A stretch of 64,000 nt of DNA from Thermosynechococcus sp. NK55a (GCF_000505665.1 NC_023033.1:2260313-2324312), one strand, 5' to 3'. Positions 8,293 to 19,577 are shown, counted from the first letter of the stretch. Numbers and translations are program-made. The notes: generated by a model not told the origin, from the sequence alone.

Positions 8293-9183
8293 CTATTCGT
8301 GATCGTATTCCTCTTGCTTTTGCCGCTGCTCAAGGCGAATCGGTTGCTGTTCTGCCCAGGGATCGGCCGTGGGTTCTGACTCGGGCAGTTCTACGGGCAT
8401 GGCTTGAGCTGGAGGTTTAGCTTGGCGCGGCCGCTCTTCGTACTCATACTCATACTCCTCCTCGTACTCCACATACTCAGGCTGGCGCCGGCGTCGCCGC
8501 GGAGGGGTTTCCCACTCGACTTCGTCGTAATCGCTGCGGCTGCGTTGGGGAGGATAGACGGGCGATCGCGCCCCTGAGGGCAGTTGATTACTGCTCGGTG
8601 TCACAGGTTGATAGTACTCGTCCTCGTCATTTTCCCAGGGGGGTGCCCCCAAGCCAACCCGTTCTAAGAGTCCCACGGTCAATTGCCGCAGGCGGGTTTC
8701 TGCCCCTTCAAACACAATAATGCGATCAGGTCCAGTGCTGACAATTTCCTCAATGGGCAACTCGTAGGTGCTGATCAGTTGGGCCGGAATCCAAGGGAAG
8801 CCAATGGAAGCCAAAATCAGATCCGTAATGTCACCCGTTTCTGGATCAAACTTAAAGCCCCGTACCTTACCCAGCACTTCGCCGGTTTCCGTCACAATCT
8901 CACTATCAATCAGTGTGCTGTAGTTGTAGGTATTAAGAGCCTCGGTGACATCATCATCGTGCTCAACGAGAATGACATCGCCAATTTGGCGAATACTGTC
9001 GAGAAGAATGTAGCGTTGCTCCCCGGTAAAGAGGGTATTGCGTACCCCCAAGGCCACCACTTGCCGCTGGTCGATATCGACCCAAACTTGATTAATGACG
9101 CCTAACTTCCGACCAGTATCACGGGTAATTACCTGTGTACCGATCAAATCTGCCCGTTGCAGCAACTGCGTCGATATGGTCAT
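8293..9183 (-). CDS. PRC-barrel protein with acidic Tyr/Glu-rich tail
   Basis: 296 residues from ATG 9183; an in-frame upstream ATG at 9234 would prepend a short hydrophobic stretch and is less likely. Two PRC-barrel repeats occupy about 5-80 (QLLQRADLIGTQVITRDTG) and 90-170 (DSEIVTETGEVLGKVRGFKF). PRC barrels are small beta domains found in RimM, photosynthetic reaction-centre subunit H and many adaptor proteins. Residues 185-296 are disordered and low-complexity, with runs of Glu, Tyr, Arg and Pro. No enzyme motif is seen; a structural or adaptor role is the best guess. Confidence 0.75.
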   Translation of the reverse strand: MTISTQLLQRADLIGTQVITRDTGRKLGVINQVWVDIDQRQVVALGVRNTLFTGEQRYILLDSIRQIGDVILVEHDDDVTEALNTYNYSTLIDSEIVTETGEVLGKVRGFKFDPETGDITDLILASIGFPWIPAQLISTYELPIEEIVSTGPDRIIVFEGAETRLRQLTVGLLERVGLGAPPWENDEDEYYQPVTPSSNQLPSGARSPVYPPQRSRSDYDEVEWETPPRRRRRQPEYVEYEEEYEYEYEERPRQAKPPAQAMPVELPESEPTADPWAEQQPIRLEQRQKQEEYDHE

Positions 9184-9331
9184 GCCTTTGTGTATCCCAA
9201 TGAATCTTAGTAATACTATAGCGGCGAATACCAATGGTACGCCAAAGGCGATCGCAGGAGTAATCAGTTCCCCAGTGCAATCGGTGCTTCTAGGCTAGCG
9301 CATTTTTGCCCCACGGCTCAGTTGAGCTAGC

Positions 9332-9802
9332 CTATTCCCCAAGAATGGACTGGGTGAGGCTCATCACAGGTTGCATTAAAGGTGCTTCCTCGCTAGAGAG
9401 AGCTTGATTGACCACCTGAGGCAGGACTTGGTACGTTACCTGCGCTGCCTTCTCATCCCTGAAGGCTTTAATAATCGTGCGGTACCACAGCAAAAAACCC
9501 TCCCGCAGGGCATTCAAATCCCCAAATAACATCGCGGTTGCCCCTAGGCGAAGTACATGCCGGCGATCGCGCCGACACACGGCTGAATAGTCTTGATTGC
9601 CCTTACGGAAAATGTAGGGATTTCTAGCTCGCAGTTGCCGCTCTACTTCATCAAGGATTTTCTCCTCGGCATCCCGGATTTTTTCATAGGCACTAATGCG
9701 CTGCTCTACTGTGGCTAGATAATTTTTCAGAAACTCCAGCTCCTGGGCACTGGCATAGCGACCATCCGTCTCAAGGCTGAGCTTTTCCAGTTGACGTAGC
9801 AT
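9332..9802 (-). CDS. Phycobiliprotein-like globin (paralogue 2)
   Basis: 156 residues with the phycobilisome globin fold, closest to the beta-type allophycocyanin pattern but clearly not ApcA or ApcB. The chromophore-site motif is kept as C76-R-R-D79 followed by LRLGATAMLFGD, so a thioether-linked bilin is possible. It ends near residue 156, with an SLTQSILGE tail. It is 49 bp behind its paralogue (9852-10325) and shares nearly all of EKIR, CRRD and FLLWYRTI with it. A role as a bilin carrier, assembly factor or light/redox sensor is inference. Confidence 0.8.
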   Translation of the reverse strand: MLRQLEKLSLETDGRYASAQELEFLKNYLATVEQRISAYEKIRDAEEKILDEVERQLRARNPYIFRKGNQDYSAVCRRDRRHVLRLGATAMLFGDLNALREGFLLWYRTIIKAFRDEKAAQVTYQVLPQVVNQALSSEEAPLMQPVMSLTQSILGE

Positions 9803-9851
9803 CTTTGGGCACCCAGTTCTAAACTTAACTTAATATTGCTAGTTATTGCGA

Positions 9852-10325
9852 TTATTGTGCCAAAATCGAACTGCTGAGAGCAAGGACAGGCTCCATGACC
9901 TGTTGCTCTTGCGGCGTGAGTAGTTGTTTCATCAAACTTGGCAAGTACTTGCCGTAGGTGGAAGAGGAGGTCTGTTCGTAGTTAAAGGATTTGACAATGG
10001 TGCGGTACCAGAGCAGGAAGTTATCCCGTAGCAAATCCAACTCGGAAAAGAGCATTGCCGCAGCGCACAGGCGAATTGTATCCACCAAGTCACGACGGCA
10101 GATTTCCGAGCGCTCGCCATTGACGAAATGGAAACAGCGGGGATTTTCTGCCTTTTGCATAGATTGAATTTTATCCGCCATCATTTCCGCCTCAGCACGG
10201 ATTTTTTCGTAGGCACTGATGCGAATCTCCACCGAAGCCAGATAATCCTGCAGAAAATTTAACTCCTCAGGACGGGCATAGCGACCATCGGCCACAACGG
10301 TTAGGTGATTCAACTGACGGAACAT
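9852..10325 (-). CDS. Phycobiliprotein-like globin (paralogue 1)
   Basis: 157 residues of the same globin family as the downstream neighbour. The N-terminus (LTVVADGRYARPEELNFLQDYL) and helices match phycobiliproteins. C76-R-R-D79 aligns with the conserved phycocyanobilin-attachment Cys and its partner Asp; an extra Cys pair (C64, C87) is not in the paralogue. ATG start at 10325. The gene is 45 bp downstream of the V4R gene, so the three are probably one transcript. A comparable gathering of bilin-domain and V4R proteins is known in the Synechocystis slr0144-slr0152 operon, linked to photosystem II assembly; one-to-one orthology is not established here. Confidence 0.8.
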   Translation of the reverse strand: MFRQLNHLTVVADGRYARPEELNFLQDYLASVEIRISAYEKIRAEAEMMADKIQSMQKAENPRCFHFVNGERSEICRRDLVDTIRLCAAAMLFSELDLLRDNFLLWYRTIVKSFNYEQTSSSTYGKYLPSLMKQLLTPQEQQVMEPVLALSSSILAQ

Positions 10326-10370
10326 AGGGCAACCCTCGCTAGAAAATAAATGAACGCACTCTCCTATCGC

Positions 10371-11102
10371 CTATCGTTTCACCAGCTCCCCTTGGCGCAG
10401 GCGTTTTTCAATATCCCGTGCCGTAGCTCCTTCGTTTTGCCAGAAGGCAGCAGCATCAATGCGATCCTGTTTACCGACAAGGAACTTACAGTAGGTTTCC
10501 CCCATGGCGTAGCACTGCAGCTCAATGCAACCCAGGGGCTTTTGAATCAATCCCGAAAAGAAGCCCGCAAATAGACCAGCATAGATATAGCAGACCGGTT
10601 TGCCCACATCCCCCAGGGTGCGTGCTACCACGGAGTCAAAGATATTGATGAACATAAAACCATTCTTTTGCTCCGTGAGATCCACTTCCCAGTTCCCCCA
10701 ACCTAGGGTTGTAAAGGGCCACCACCAAGCCTCTAGAATAAATGTTAAAGTGGCCTTCCGTAGCTCCCGCTGGTACTCCTGCTCAAAGTGTTGCTTAAAG
10801 ACAACTGCATCGCGCTTGCCCCACTCTTCGCCAATTTTGTACATGACGAGGGTAGCGGCAGCGCCAACTTCCTCTTCGAGACCTTCCACTAGACCAATAA
10901 CGAAGTCTTCTGTTGCTAAGGTAATCCGCTGATCATACCAGTCGGTAATGCTGCCCCGTTGGCTATCAAATTGGAGATAGTCCCGCAGGCTATAGTGATT
11001 GGTGCGGCTTGGATGGATTTGGTGTAACTGATGCTGATAGCCCTGACCAGTCGTCATAGCATTAGCACTTCCAGCAGGTCGAGACGGCGTGACAGAAACC
11101 AT
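10371..11102 (-). CDS. V4R (4-vinyl reductase) domain protein
   Basis: 243 residues. The C-terminal V4R domain (about 145-212) carries the usual Cys-rich end: C192, C197 and C205 in GCIELQCYAMGETYCKFLVG. V4R domains bind hydrophobic small molecules and appear in BchJ-like proteins, which are tied to tetrapyrrole metabolism. Residues 60-140 form helices with an aromatic patch (EAWWWPFTTLGWGNWEV). No catalytic role can be read from sequence. It leads the operon with the two phycobiliprotein-like globins. The ATG at 11102 is 29 bp from a perfect 13-bp palindrome. Confidence 0.8.
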   Translation of the reverse strand: MVSVTPSRPAGSANAMTTGQGYQHQLHQIHPSRTNHYSLRDYLQFDSQRGSITDWYDQRITLATEDFVIGLVEGLEEEVGAAATLVMYKIGEEWGKRDAVVFKQHFEQEYQRELRKATLTFILEAWWWPFTTLGWGNWEVDLTEQKNGFMFINIFDSVVARTLGDVGKPVCYIYAGLFAGFFSGLIQKPLGCIELQCYAMGETYCKFLVGKQDRIDAAAFWQNEGATARDIEKRLRQGELVKR

Positions 11103-11131
11103 AGATCAGCGAATTGCCCCCTATTGTGCTT

Positions 11132-11144
11132 TAACGTAACGTTA
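11132..11144. promoter_or_regulatory. 13-bp perfect palindrome upstream of the V4R-globin operon
   Basis: TAACGT-A-ACGTTA is a perfect inverted repeat around one central base, in the 116-bp gap between ligA and the V4R gene, 29 bp from its start codon. It has the form of a homodimeric repressor or activator site. The regulator is unknown. Confidence 0.45.
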
Positions 11145-11218
11145 GGTACTAAGCAGCCACATTTTTTAGGCTAAAAGATTTTTCAGAATCGTGACTCCGT
11201 ACTCCCACTGATTTTTGT

Positions 11219-14214
<2,996 letters not shown>

Positions 14215-14222
14215 AGCAACTC

Positions 14223-15215
14223 CTAGGGGGTGGACTTAAAGGGACTGCGTTTTTTGCGTCCAGATTTTTTCTGTTTGGCTTTTTCGTAATCCAATTCTTT
14301 GAGTTTACGCAGAATTCGGGTGAAATAGTCCTGTAAATAGTCCTCAAGGGTCAGGGTTTCCTTGGGATCGAGATCAAAGGTGCGATAGACGTCCTCCATC
14401 GGGGCATCGAAAACTTGACCACTGGCAATCACTTCCGTAAAGGCTAGGCGATCGCTAATGTTCCATGTCCACTGAAACCACTGGGTGGCCTGCCGTGCCG
14501 CTCGCAAGACGCCAATGGGCAAGCGGGTAATTTTTGCCTGCTGTCCTGAGAGGTGTTCACACAGCTTAATAATTTCATCCGCTGTCCAAGCGCGGGTGCC
14601 CGCCAAGTCAAAGGTTTTGCCATAGGTGGCAGGCCGATCAATGGCGCGCACTGCAAATTTGGCCACGTCCTGAGTATCCATGTAGGCAATGGCGGTGGAC
14701 TCTCCCAAAACCCAAATGGATTGATTTTCCAGAATCGGGATCGCATATTGGCCAATTAAGCCCTGAAAGAAACCGCAGGGACGCAGAATCGTGTAGTTTA
14801 GCCCCGATTCGCGCAAGAAGTCTTCGGTACAGTGTTTGATTTGCATCAGCGGCACCTGGGGATAATCCTGCGCCCTCATAATTGAGAAAAAGATCAGGTG
14901 TTCAATATCAGCGGCTTGGGCAGCCTGAATCAAGTTGACTTTGCCTTGCCAGTCCACTGCTGCAATGGTCAGCGTATCGGTGGGACGAGTGGCAGAGGCA
15001 TCAATGACTACTGAGGGTTTGGCGTACTTCAGTGCTTCAAGAATACTGTCGGCGGCACAGAGGTTTCCCTGAAGAATCGTGGCGCCCCACTCCCGCAGAA
15101 ACGTGGCTTTGGCTGGACTGCGGACAAAACAATACACATGATGTCCTTCATCGAGGGCACGGCGCACAATTTGCCGCCCTAGGGTACCCGTACCGCCAAC
15201 AATAAAAACGTTCAT
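14223..15215 (-). CDS. ycf39: Ycf39 (HCF244-like) photosystem II assembly factor
   Basis: 330 residues of the atypical short-chain dehydrogenase/NmrA family. The Rossmann motif [11 protein letters not shown] (7-17) and long conserved blocks ([35 protein letters not shown]) match cyanobacterial Ycf39. Ycf39 works with Hlip proteins at the thylakoid membrane to deliver chlorophyll to newly made D1. The C-terminus is a Lys/Arg-rich tail ([12 protein letters not shown]), as in the Synechocystis protein. ATG start. Probably cotranscribed with nadK. Confidence 0.93.
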   Translation of the reverse strand: MNVFIVGGTGTLGRQIVRRALDEGHHVYCFVRSPAKATFLREWGATILQGNLCAADSILEALKYAKPSVVIDASATRPTDTLTIAAVDWQGKVNLIQAAQAADIEHLIFFSIMRAQDYPQVPLMQIKHCTEDFLRESGLNYTILRPCGFFQGLIGQYAIPILENQSIWVLGESTAIAYMDTQDVAKFAVRAIDRPATYGKTFDLAGTRAWTADEIIKLCEHLSGQQAKITRLPIGVLRAARQATQWFQWTWNISDRLAFTEVIASGQVFDAPMEDVYRTFDLDPKETLTLEDYLQDYFTRILRKLKELDYEKAKQKKSGRKKRSPFKSTP

Positions 15216-15320
15216 GAAAAACTCTAGTCATAAATCTTAACTTTTGTAATACTTTATCAGAATTCCCGACAGAGGCGATCGCCCTTGGGGATCATTCTCC
15301 CTTGAGCAAACGAAGACGGA

Positions 15321-15824
15321 TTAAGGGGCAAAGTCTTCACAGTGGAGCGTTTCCCATGTTTTGCGCCCCGTTACGGGATTGGTGCCACTGGCAACCTTGC
15401 AGAGTTTGCGTTGGGCGTCTTCCCGCAGTTCTACATCGGTAAAGTCAGCACCGGTGATAATGGCATCGTCAAAGTTGGTATTAAAGGCAAAGGCGCCCTC
15501 AAGAATGGCATTGGTGAGGTTGGCCTTAGTCAGCCGCGCCGTGTCCAATGTAGCGTAGCGCAGATCAGCACCTTCGAGGTTAGCTGTTTCCATGTTGGCA
15601 CCAAAGAAGCTCACCCCCTGGAGATTGGTGTGGCTGAGGTTGCTGTGGAAGAGATTCGCTTTGGTGAATTCCGACCCCCGCAGATCCCGTCCGGAAAAGT
15701 CCATATTGATCAGGGCTTCTTTCGTATAATCTTCGGCGATCGCTCCTGTGGGGGTGAGCAAAATCCACAGGATGGCCAATAGCAGTGCTACAGACCAGCG
15801 CCAGTAGCGGCTAATCGTGGTCAT
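15321..15824 (-). CDS. Thylakoid-lumen-type pentapeptide repeat protein
   Basis: 167 residues from ATG 15824; upstream in-frame ATGs exist but this one begins a clean signal peptide (TTISRYWRWSVALLLAILW, cleavage near GAIA-ED). Pentapeptide repeats of the A(D/N)Lxx type run from about 50 to 135. The C-terminus LCKVASGTNPVTGRKTWETL with a final Cys closely follows plant lumenal TL15/TL17-like proteins, where paired Cys can form a disulfide. Export to lumen or periplasm is predicted. Function is unknown; the repeat forms a right-handed quadrilateral helix used for binding. Confidence 0.85.
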   Translation of the reverse strand: MTTISRYWRWSVALLLAILWILLTPTGAIAEDYTKEALINMDFSGRDLRGSEFTKANLFHSNLSHTNLQGVSFFGANMETANLEGADLRYATLDTARLTKANLTNAILEGAFAFNTNFDDAIITGADFTDVELREDAQRKLCKVASGTNPVTGRKTWETLHCEDFAP

Positions 15825-15896
15825 GACAGCCGAGGATAAGAGTAGCATAGGCAACACTAGAGCTAATGCGAAGTGTCTATTGTTTAGATTATCAGT

Positions 15897-16487
15897 ATGG
15901 AGATTTCTAAGGCGGACTGGGTACGCAATACCTTTATTGATGATGGCTATGCCAGGGGCTACTTTCTCATGGGGAGGAACAATCACCTGGGGTGGTACAC
16001 CAGCCGCCAACGAGCCCTAATTCCCTTGGATGAGCGGTTTCGCTATCCCACCTCACTGCGACGGGTGCTCAATCAAAATCGCTTTCAAGTGGCGATTAAC
16101 CGAGATTTTCGTGCTGTGGTTGAGGGGTGCGCCGATCGCCCGATAACATGGATGACGCCCCGTCTCAAGGAAGTGTACCATCTGCTTTACGCCACGGGTT
16201 GGGCGGTGAGTTTTGAAACGTGGCAGGGGAATGAACTCGCAGGGGGTATTCTCGGTATTGTTATTGGCGGTGCATTTATTGGCGAGTCCATGTTCTATCG
16301 CATCCCCGACGGCTCAAAAGTGGCGATGGTAAAACTGGTGGAACATCTGCGGCAGCGGGGCTTTTTACTGTTTGATGCTCAACTGCAAAATCCTCATCTT
16401 GAGCGCTTTGGGGCATATGTTGTCAGCGCTAGCAAGTATCGGCAGCTATTGGCACAGGCCATTCGTAAGCCCTGTCAATTTCTCTAA
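15897..16487 (+). CDS. aat: Leucyl/phenylalanyl-tRNA-protein transferase
   Basis: 196 residues. Family blocks present: [61 protein letters not shown] and [17 protein letters not shown]. The enzyme adds Leu or Phe from charged tRNA to proteins with N-terminal Lys/Arg, feeding the N-degron pathway with ClpS/ClpAP in the cytoplasm. It is slightly shorter than E. coli Aat (234). ATG start; divergent from the pentapeptide gene with 72 bp between. Confidence 0.93.
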   Translation: MEISKADWVRNTFIDDGYARGYFLMGRNNHLGWYTSRQRALIPLDERFRYPTSLRRVLNQNRFQVAINRDFRAVVEGCADRPITWMTPRLKEVYHLLYATGWAVSFETWQGNELAGGILGIVIGGAFIGESMFYRIPDGSKVAMVKLVEHLRQRGFLLFDAQLQNPHLERFGAYVVSASKYRQLLAQAIRKPCQFL

Positions 16488-16492
16488 TGCTT

Positions 16493-16512
16493 TGAGGCAA
16501 GTGCCTGCCTCA
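16493..16512. terminator. Hairpin after aat
   Basis: TGAGGCA (16493-16499) and TGCCTCA (16506-16512) form a perfect 7-bp stem with a 6-nt loop right after the aat stop. No T-tract follows, so termination is possible but not secure. The AT-rich stretch to 16661 includes TATAAAT-like sequence that may serve the TPM gene. Confidence 0.4.
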
Positions 16513-16661
16513 GAAATCTATCAAAAACAATTAATCTTTTTTAAACTAAAGTTAATTATAAATTACTCATCAAGGGGGGCATTTTGTGAGTTTTTTTAAA
16601 ATTTTTGACGAGAAAAGCTCCACTGCTAAACTCTCATCTAAGAAGTATTCCTCTCAAAAAG

Positions 16662-17537
16662 ATGATAACTCTGCGTCGGCAAAAGCCCCTTCTTTTTTTG
16701 CTGCTTTCTCTGGTCAGCGGTCTGATTGTCAGCTTTGCTCCATCCCCTGTCCAGGCCTACGTGAATTTCCCGGCCTTGCCGGATACCTATGTTAACGATC
16801 TGGCGCAGGTTTTAGATGACTCCCAGCGAGAGCAGGTGCGTTCGCAACTTCAGACCTTTCATCAGCGCACCAATCAACAGGTACTTCTAGTCACTATTAA
16901 TTCCTATCGGGAGCACAGCAACCAACACGCCAGTTTCGAGGCGTTTGCGATGGAGTTGTTTAATCATCGAGGGGTGGGTAGCCGTTGGCGCAACGATGGT
17001 GTGATGCTCTTAGTGGCTCCGGGCGATCGCAAAGTGCGCATTCAATTGGGCAGTGCCTACGGCAGGGATTGGAATTCCCGTATGCAAGCAGTGATTGACA
17101 ACTACATGCTGCCGGATTTTCGTCGTGGCCAATTGGCGCAGGGGATCATCAACGGTGTGGGCGCCTTACTCAATACATTGCAGACCGACGGGCTAACAAA
17201 TGCCGCTAGCGGTGTTCCGGCAATTGACCTGTCCAGTTTTCTTAAGTCTTTTTCTGTTCCCCTTCTGCTGCTGTTTATTGGAACTTTCTGCTTTCTTTAT
17301 CCGATCTTAAGCTTAAGGCTTTTTTTCAAAATTTTCGCGTTCAACTCTGTGCAATCAGGCGATCGCTCTCGCTCCTCCTATCACAATGACGACGATGATC
17401 GCTACCACACTTACACCAGCGATGACACTTACTCCAGCTATGAGGGAGTGACAGTTCCTCGAGTAGTAGTGATGAAGGCGGGCGCTCCTCTGGCGGTGGT
17501 GCCGAGGGCAGTTGGTAAACTAATTGCCCCCTACTAG
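16662..17537 (+). CDS. TPM-domain membrane protein with an apparent C-terminal frameshift
   Basis: 291 residues from ATG 16662 (a TTG at 16605 would add 19 residues). Signal peptide to about residue 32 (PVQA-YV), TPM domain to about 165 (LPDTYVNDLAQVLDD, LLVTINSYREHSNQ, DGVMLLVAPGDRKVRIQLG), then a transmembrane helix near 205-230. TPM proteins occur in thylakoid and envelope; the plant relative TLP18.3 aids photosystem II repair. Family members end in a Gly/Ser-rich tail with a terminal Ser-Trp. In this frame the end is unlike that, but the frame one base over reads SDSSSSSSDEGG, SSGGGAEGSW and stops at 17516-17518. One missing G near 17444-17446 would explain it. Confidence 0.8.
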   Translation: MITLRRQKPLLFLLLSLVSGLIVSFAPSPVQAYVNFPALPDTYVNDLAQVLDDSQREQVRSQLQTFHQRTNQQVLLVTINSYREHSNQHASFEAFAMELFNHRGVGSRWRNDGVMLLVAPGDRKVRIQLGSAYGRDWNSRMQAVIDNYMLPDFRRGQLAQGIINGVGALLNTLQTDGLTNAASGVPAIDLSSFLKSFSVPLLLLFIGTFCFLYPILSLRLFFKIFAFNSVQSGDRSRSSYHNDDDDRYHTYTSDDTYSSYEGVTVPRVVVMKAGAPLAVVPRAVGKLIAPY

Positions 17538-17592
17538 AAATGGCGATCAAGATGCTAAAATAGCGTCGTTCCGTAGCACATGAGAGACGCTC

Positions 17593-18111
17593 TTGACGCA
17601 GGCGACAAATCTTCCGGGCATTGATTCCCCCCAAATTGATGAGTTCTTGCAGGAATTAGCGACAATCCAAGACTCTGGCCCTAAACGGATTGCGCTCCTT
17701 GGCTCGCGTCATGTCCCCATTACCCATCAGCACCTTATTGAAATGATGAGCTATGCCCTTGTGCTGGCTGGGAATCGCCTGATGACCTCAGGTGCGGTTG
17801 GAACCAATGCGGCGGCGATTCGGGGGGCAATGCGGGCAGACCCCAATTTGTTGACGGTGATCTTGCCCCAAAGTCTAGAACGCCAGCCTCGGGAATCCCG
17901 CCAACAGCTGGATAAGGTGATGCACTTGGTGGAGAAACCTGAAAATGATCACCTCCCCCTTGCAGAAGCCAGCTCCCTCTGCAATCAGGAGATTATTTCC
18001 CGCTGTCAGCAACTGATTTGCTTTGCTTTCCACGATAGCCACACACTACTGCAAACCTGTGAACTAGCGGAAGAGCAGCACAAGGTGGTCACGCTCTTTT
18101 ACTTTGATTAA
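17593..18111 (+). CDS. Short DprA/LOG-like Rossmann protein
   Basis: 172 residues from TTG 17593. The central fold (KRIALLGSRH, YALVLAGNRLMTSGAVGTN, VILPQSLERQ) resembles the nucleotide-binding Rossmann domain of DprA/Smf and LOG-family proteins. It is much shorter than DprA (about 370) and has neither SAM nor winged-helix domains. DprA loads RecA on incoming single-stranded DNA in transformation; whether this short form does so is unknown. Conserved in cyanobacteria by my recollection. The non-ATG start is the first in frame. Confidence 0.65.
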   Translation: MTQATNLPGIDSPQIDEFLQELATIQDSGPKRIALLGSRHVPITHQHLIEMMSYALVLAGNRLMTSGAVGTNAAAIRGAMRADPNLLTVILPQSLERQPRESRQQLDKVMHLVEKPENDHLPLAEASSLCNQEIISRCQQLICFAFHDSHTLLQTCELAEEQHKVVTLFYFD

Positions 18112-18197
18112 CTTTGATTAACTAAGGACGGTTTTCCCGACCTAGGGCAATTGCGTCCCTATGCCAGAATAGGGGCAGGATTCAAGGTTGATACTCC

Positions 18198-18458
18198 ATG
18201 AGCGGCTTCTACAACTGGTATCGGAAGCTGTTGCGGCATCCTAAGTATCGCTGGTTCATCATTGCCGCGAGCTTGATCTATTTGCTGAGTCCTCTGGATA
18301 TTTCCCCAGATTTAGTGCCGATCGTTGGCCAGCTGGATGATGTCACGGTTCTGGTCATCCTTGCCAGTGAGCTAACGCAATTGTTGGTGGAGCGCATTAA
18401 AAGCCGGCGATCGCCCAACATCACCACAACAGTAGATGTGGAAGCAGAACAGGTTTAA
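18198..18458 (+). CDS. DUF1232 (YkvA-like) small membrane protein
   Basis: 86 residues. The DUF1232 signature is clear: LRHPKYRWFIIAASLIYLLS followed by PLDISPDLVPIVGQLDD. It has one membrane-associated hydrophobic hairpin. Function unknown; members include YkvA and regions of RNF170-like proteins. ATG start with no strong Shine-Dalgarno. It ends 3 bp before a convergent gene. Confidence 0.8.
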   Translation: MSGFYNWYRKLLRHPKYRWFIIAASLIYLLSPLDISPDLVPIVGQLDDVTVLVILASELTQLLVERIKSRRSPNITTTVDVEAEQV

Positions 18459-18461
18459 GGA

Positions 18462-18731
18462 TCAATCCCGCGATCGCAAGTCACTGCCGACAGAGCGCAG
18501 CAGCCAGCGGTTTTGCACATAGCTGCGGACACCGCTAATCAGTGCCGCCGCCATCAGTAGACCAATGGCGGGCATAAAGAGGGGTTGCCATAGACGCAGC
18601 CAGAGATCAAACCCCAAGGGAAGCTCAAAGGACCGACCAGCCAGGGCAATCACAAACCAGCCAAAACTGGCCAGCACAAAGAAGGTATCGGCGACCAACA
18701 GCCAATTGATCATATCCCGCAGCCGTACCAT
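18462..18731 (-). CDS. Small two-helix membrane protein, unknown function
   Basis: 89 residues from ATG 18731 (an upstream in-frame ATG at 18779 would overlap the TPR gene). Two predicted membrane helices: about 9-30 (LLVADTFFVLASFGWFVIAL) and 48-68 (PLFMPAIGLLMAAALISGV). The tail is basic. It follows the TPR gene by 2 bp and is likely cotranscribed. No family recognised. Confidence 0.65.
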   Translation of the reverse strand: MVRLRDMINWLLVADTFFVLASFGWFVIALAGRSFELPLGFDLWLRLWQPLFMPAIGLLMAAALISGVRSYVQNRWLLRSVGSDLRSRD

Positions 18732-18733
18732 GA

Positions 18734-19171
18734 TTACCCCCCCAGTACCCATTGTTTGACACGGGCAAGGCTCTCCCAATCGGGTTTGCGCTTCAGGCCG
18801 TCGGCAAAGTTATCGATGACCTCTTGGCGCAGCTCAGCCACAGCGGCAACAACGGTTTGCGCCAATTCAATGTGGGGACGAACGCCCTTTTGTCCGGTTT
18901 CTAGCATTGCCACCGCCAGGTTAATGCGCGCTTGCGGGTCTTCGGGGTTGAGCTTGACCGCTTTTTGGGCAGCCTTTAGGGCAGATTGGGGCTTGTCATC
19001 CAGAAGGTAGAGCCACGCCAAGCACGTCCAAGCGGCGCTACTTTTTTGAGCACGCTGGCAAATCTCTTTGAAACTGGGAATTAACTCTGAGGCAGGTGCT
19101 CCTTCTTTGTAGCGGGCGATCGCTGCCTCAAATTGACGTTCAACGTCGCTCACAAACTGAGATGGGGTCAA
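18734..19171 (-). CDS. TPR-repeat protein
   Basis: 145 residues. Helical repeats include SAAWTCLAWLYLLDDKPQSA and LKAAQKAVKLNPEDPQARIN, the second a canonical TPR with the Pro at the end (LNPEDP). The C-terminus AVAELRQEVIDNFADGLKRK is conserved in cyanobacterial members. TPRs mediate protein contacts; partner unknown. TTG start. It sits between the IscA-type gene and the small membrane protein gene. Confidence 0.75.
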   Translation of the reverse strand: MTPSQFVSDVERQFEAAIARYKEGAPASELIPSFKEICQRAQKSSAAWTCLAWLYLLDDKPQSALKAAQKAVKLNPEDPQARINLAVAMLETGQKGVRPHIELAQTVVAAVAELRQEVIDNFADGLKRKPDWESLARVKQWVLGG

Positions 19172-19183
19172 GGGCAGGACTCC

Positions 19184-19537
19184 TTAGGCAGAAAATGAGG
19201 TACCACAGCCACAGGTTTGGGTGGCATTGGGATTCATAAACTTAAAGCCACCACCAATAAGGGCGTTGCTGTAGTCCAACACCAAGCCATAGATGTAGAG
19301 CATACTCTTGGGATCGGAGACCACCTTGAAGCCATCATAGTCAAAGACTTCATCATCGGCACGAATATTGGCGGGGTCTTCAAAGTCCATCGTGTAGGAC
19401 ATCCCTGAGCAGCCACCCCCCTTGACGCCCACCCGCAAACACAGGTCTTTACCGTGTTTATCGCGGAGCTCAAGCACATGCTTGAGGGCAGCTTCGGTCA
19501 TCATGATTCCCCTAGCGGGTTGTGTGGCCTGTGTCAT
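19184..19537 (-). CDS. A-type iron-sulfur carrier (IscA/SufA/HesB family)
   Basis: 117 residues from ATG 19537 (a GTG lies one codon earlier). The three conserved cysteines are C43 in GGCSGMSY and C109/C111 near the end in TCGCGTSF. These proteins carry Fe-S clusters or iron between the SUF scaffold and targets. GGFKFMNP is the usual block before the CGCG. Family is secure; assignment as SufA or IscA in particular is not made. Confidence 0.92.
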   Translation of the reverse strand: MTQATQPARGIMMTEAALKHVLELRDKHGKDLCLRVGVKGGGCSGMSYTMDFEDPANIRADDEVFDYDGFKVVSDPKSMLYIYGLVLDYSNALIGGGFKFMNPNATQTCGCGTSFSA

Positions 19538-19577
19538 CACCCACTCCTAAAAGACTCCAAACTTTATCGTAGCAAGT

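Noticed and set aside
8683-9105. 140-residue plus-strand open frame over the PRC-barrel gene
   Set aside because: Antisense to a gene with two clear PRC barrels and without ribosome-binding site.
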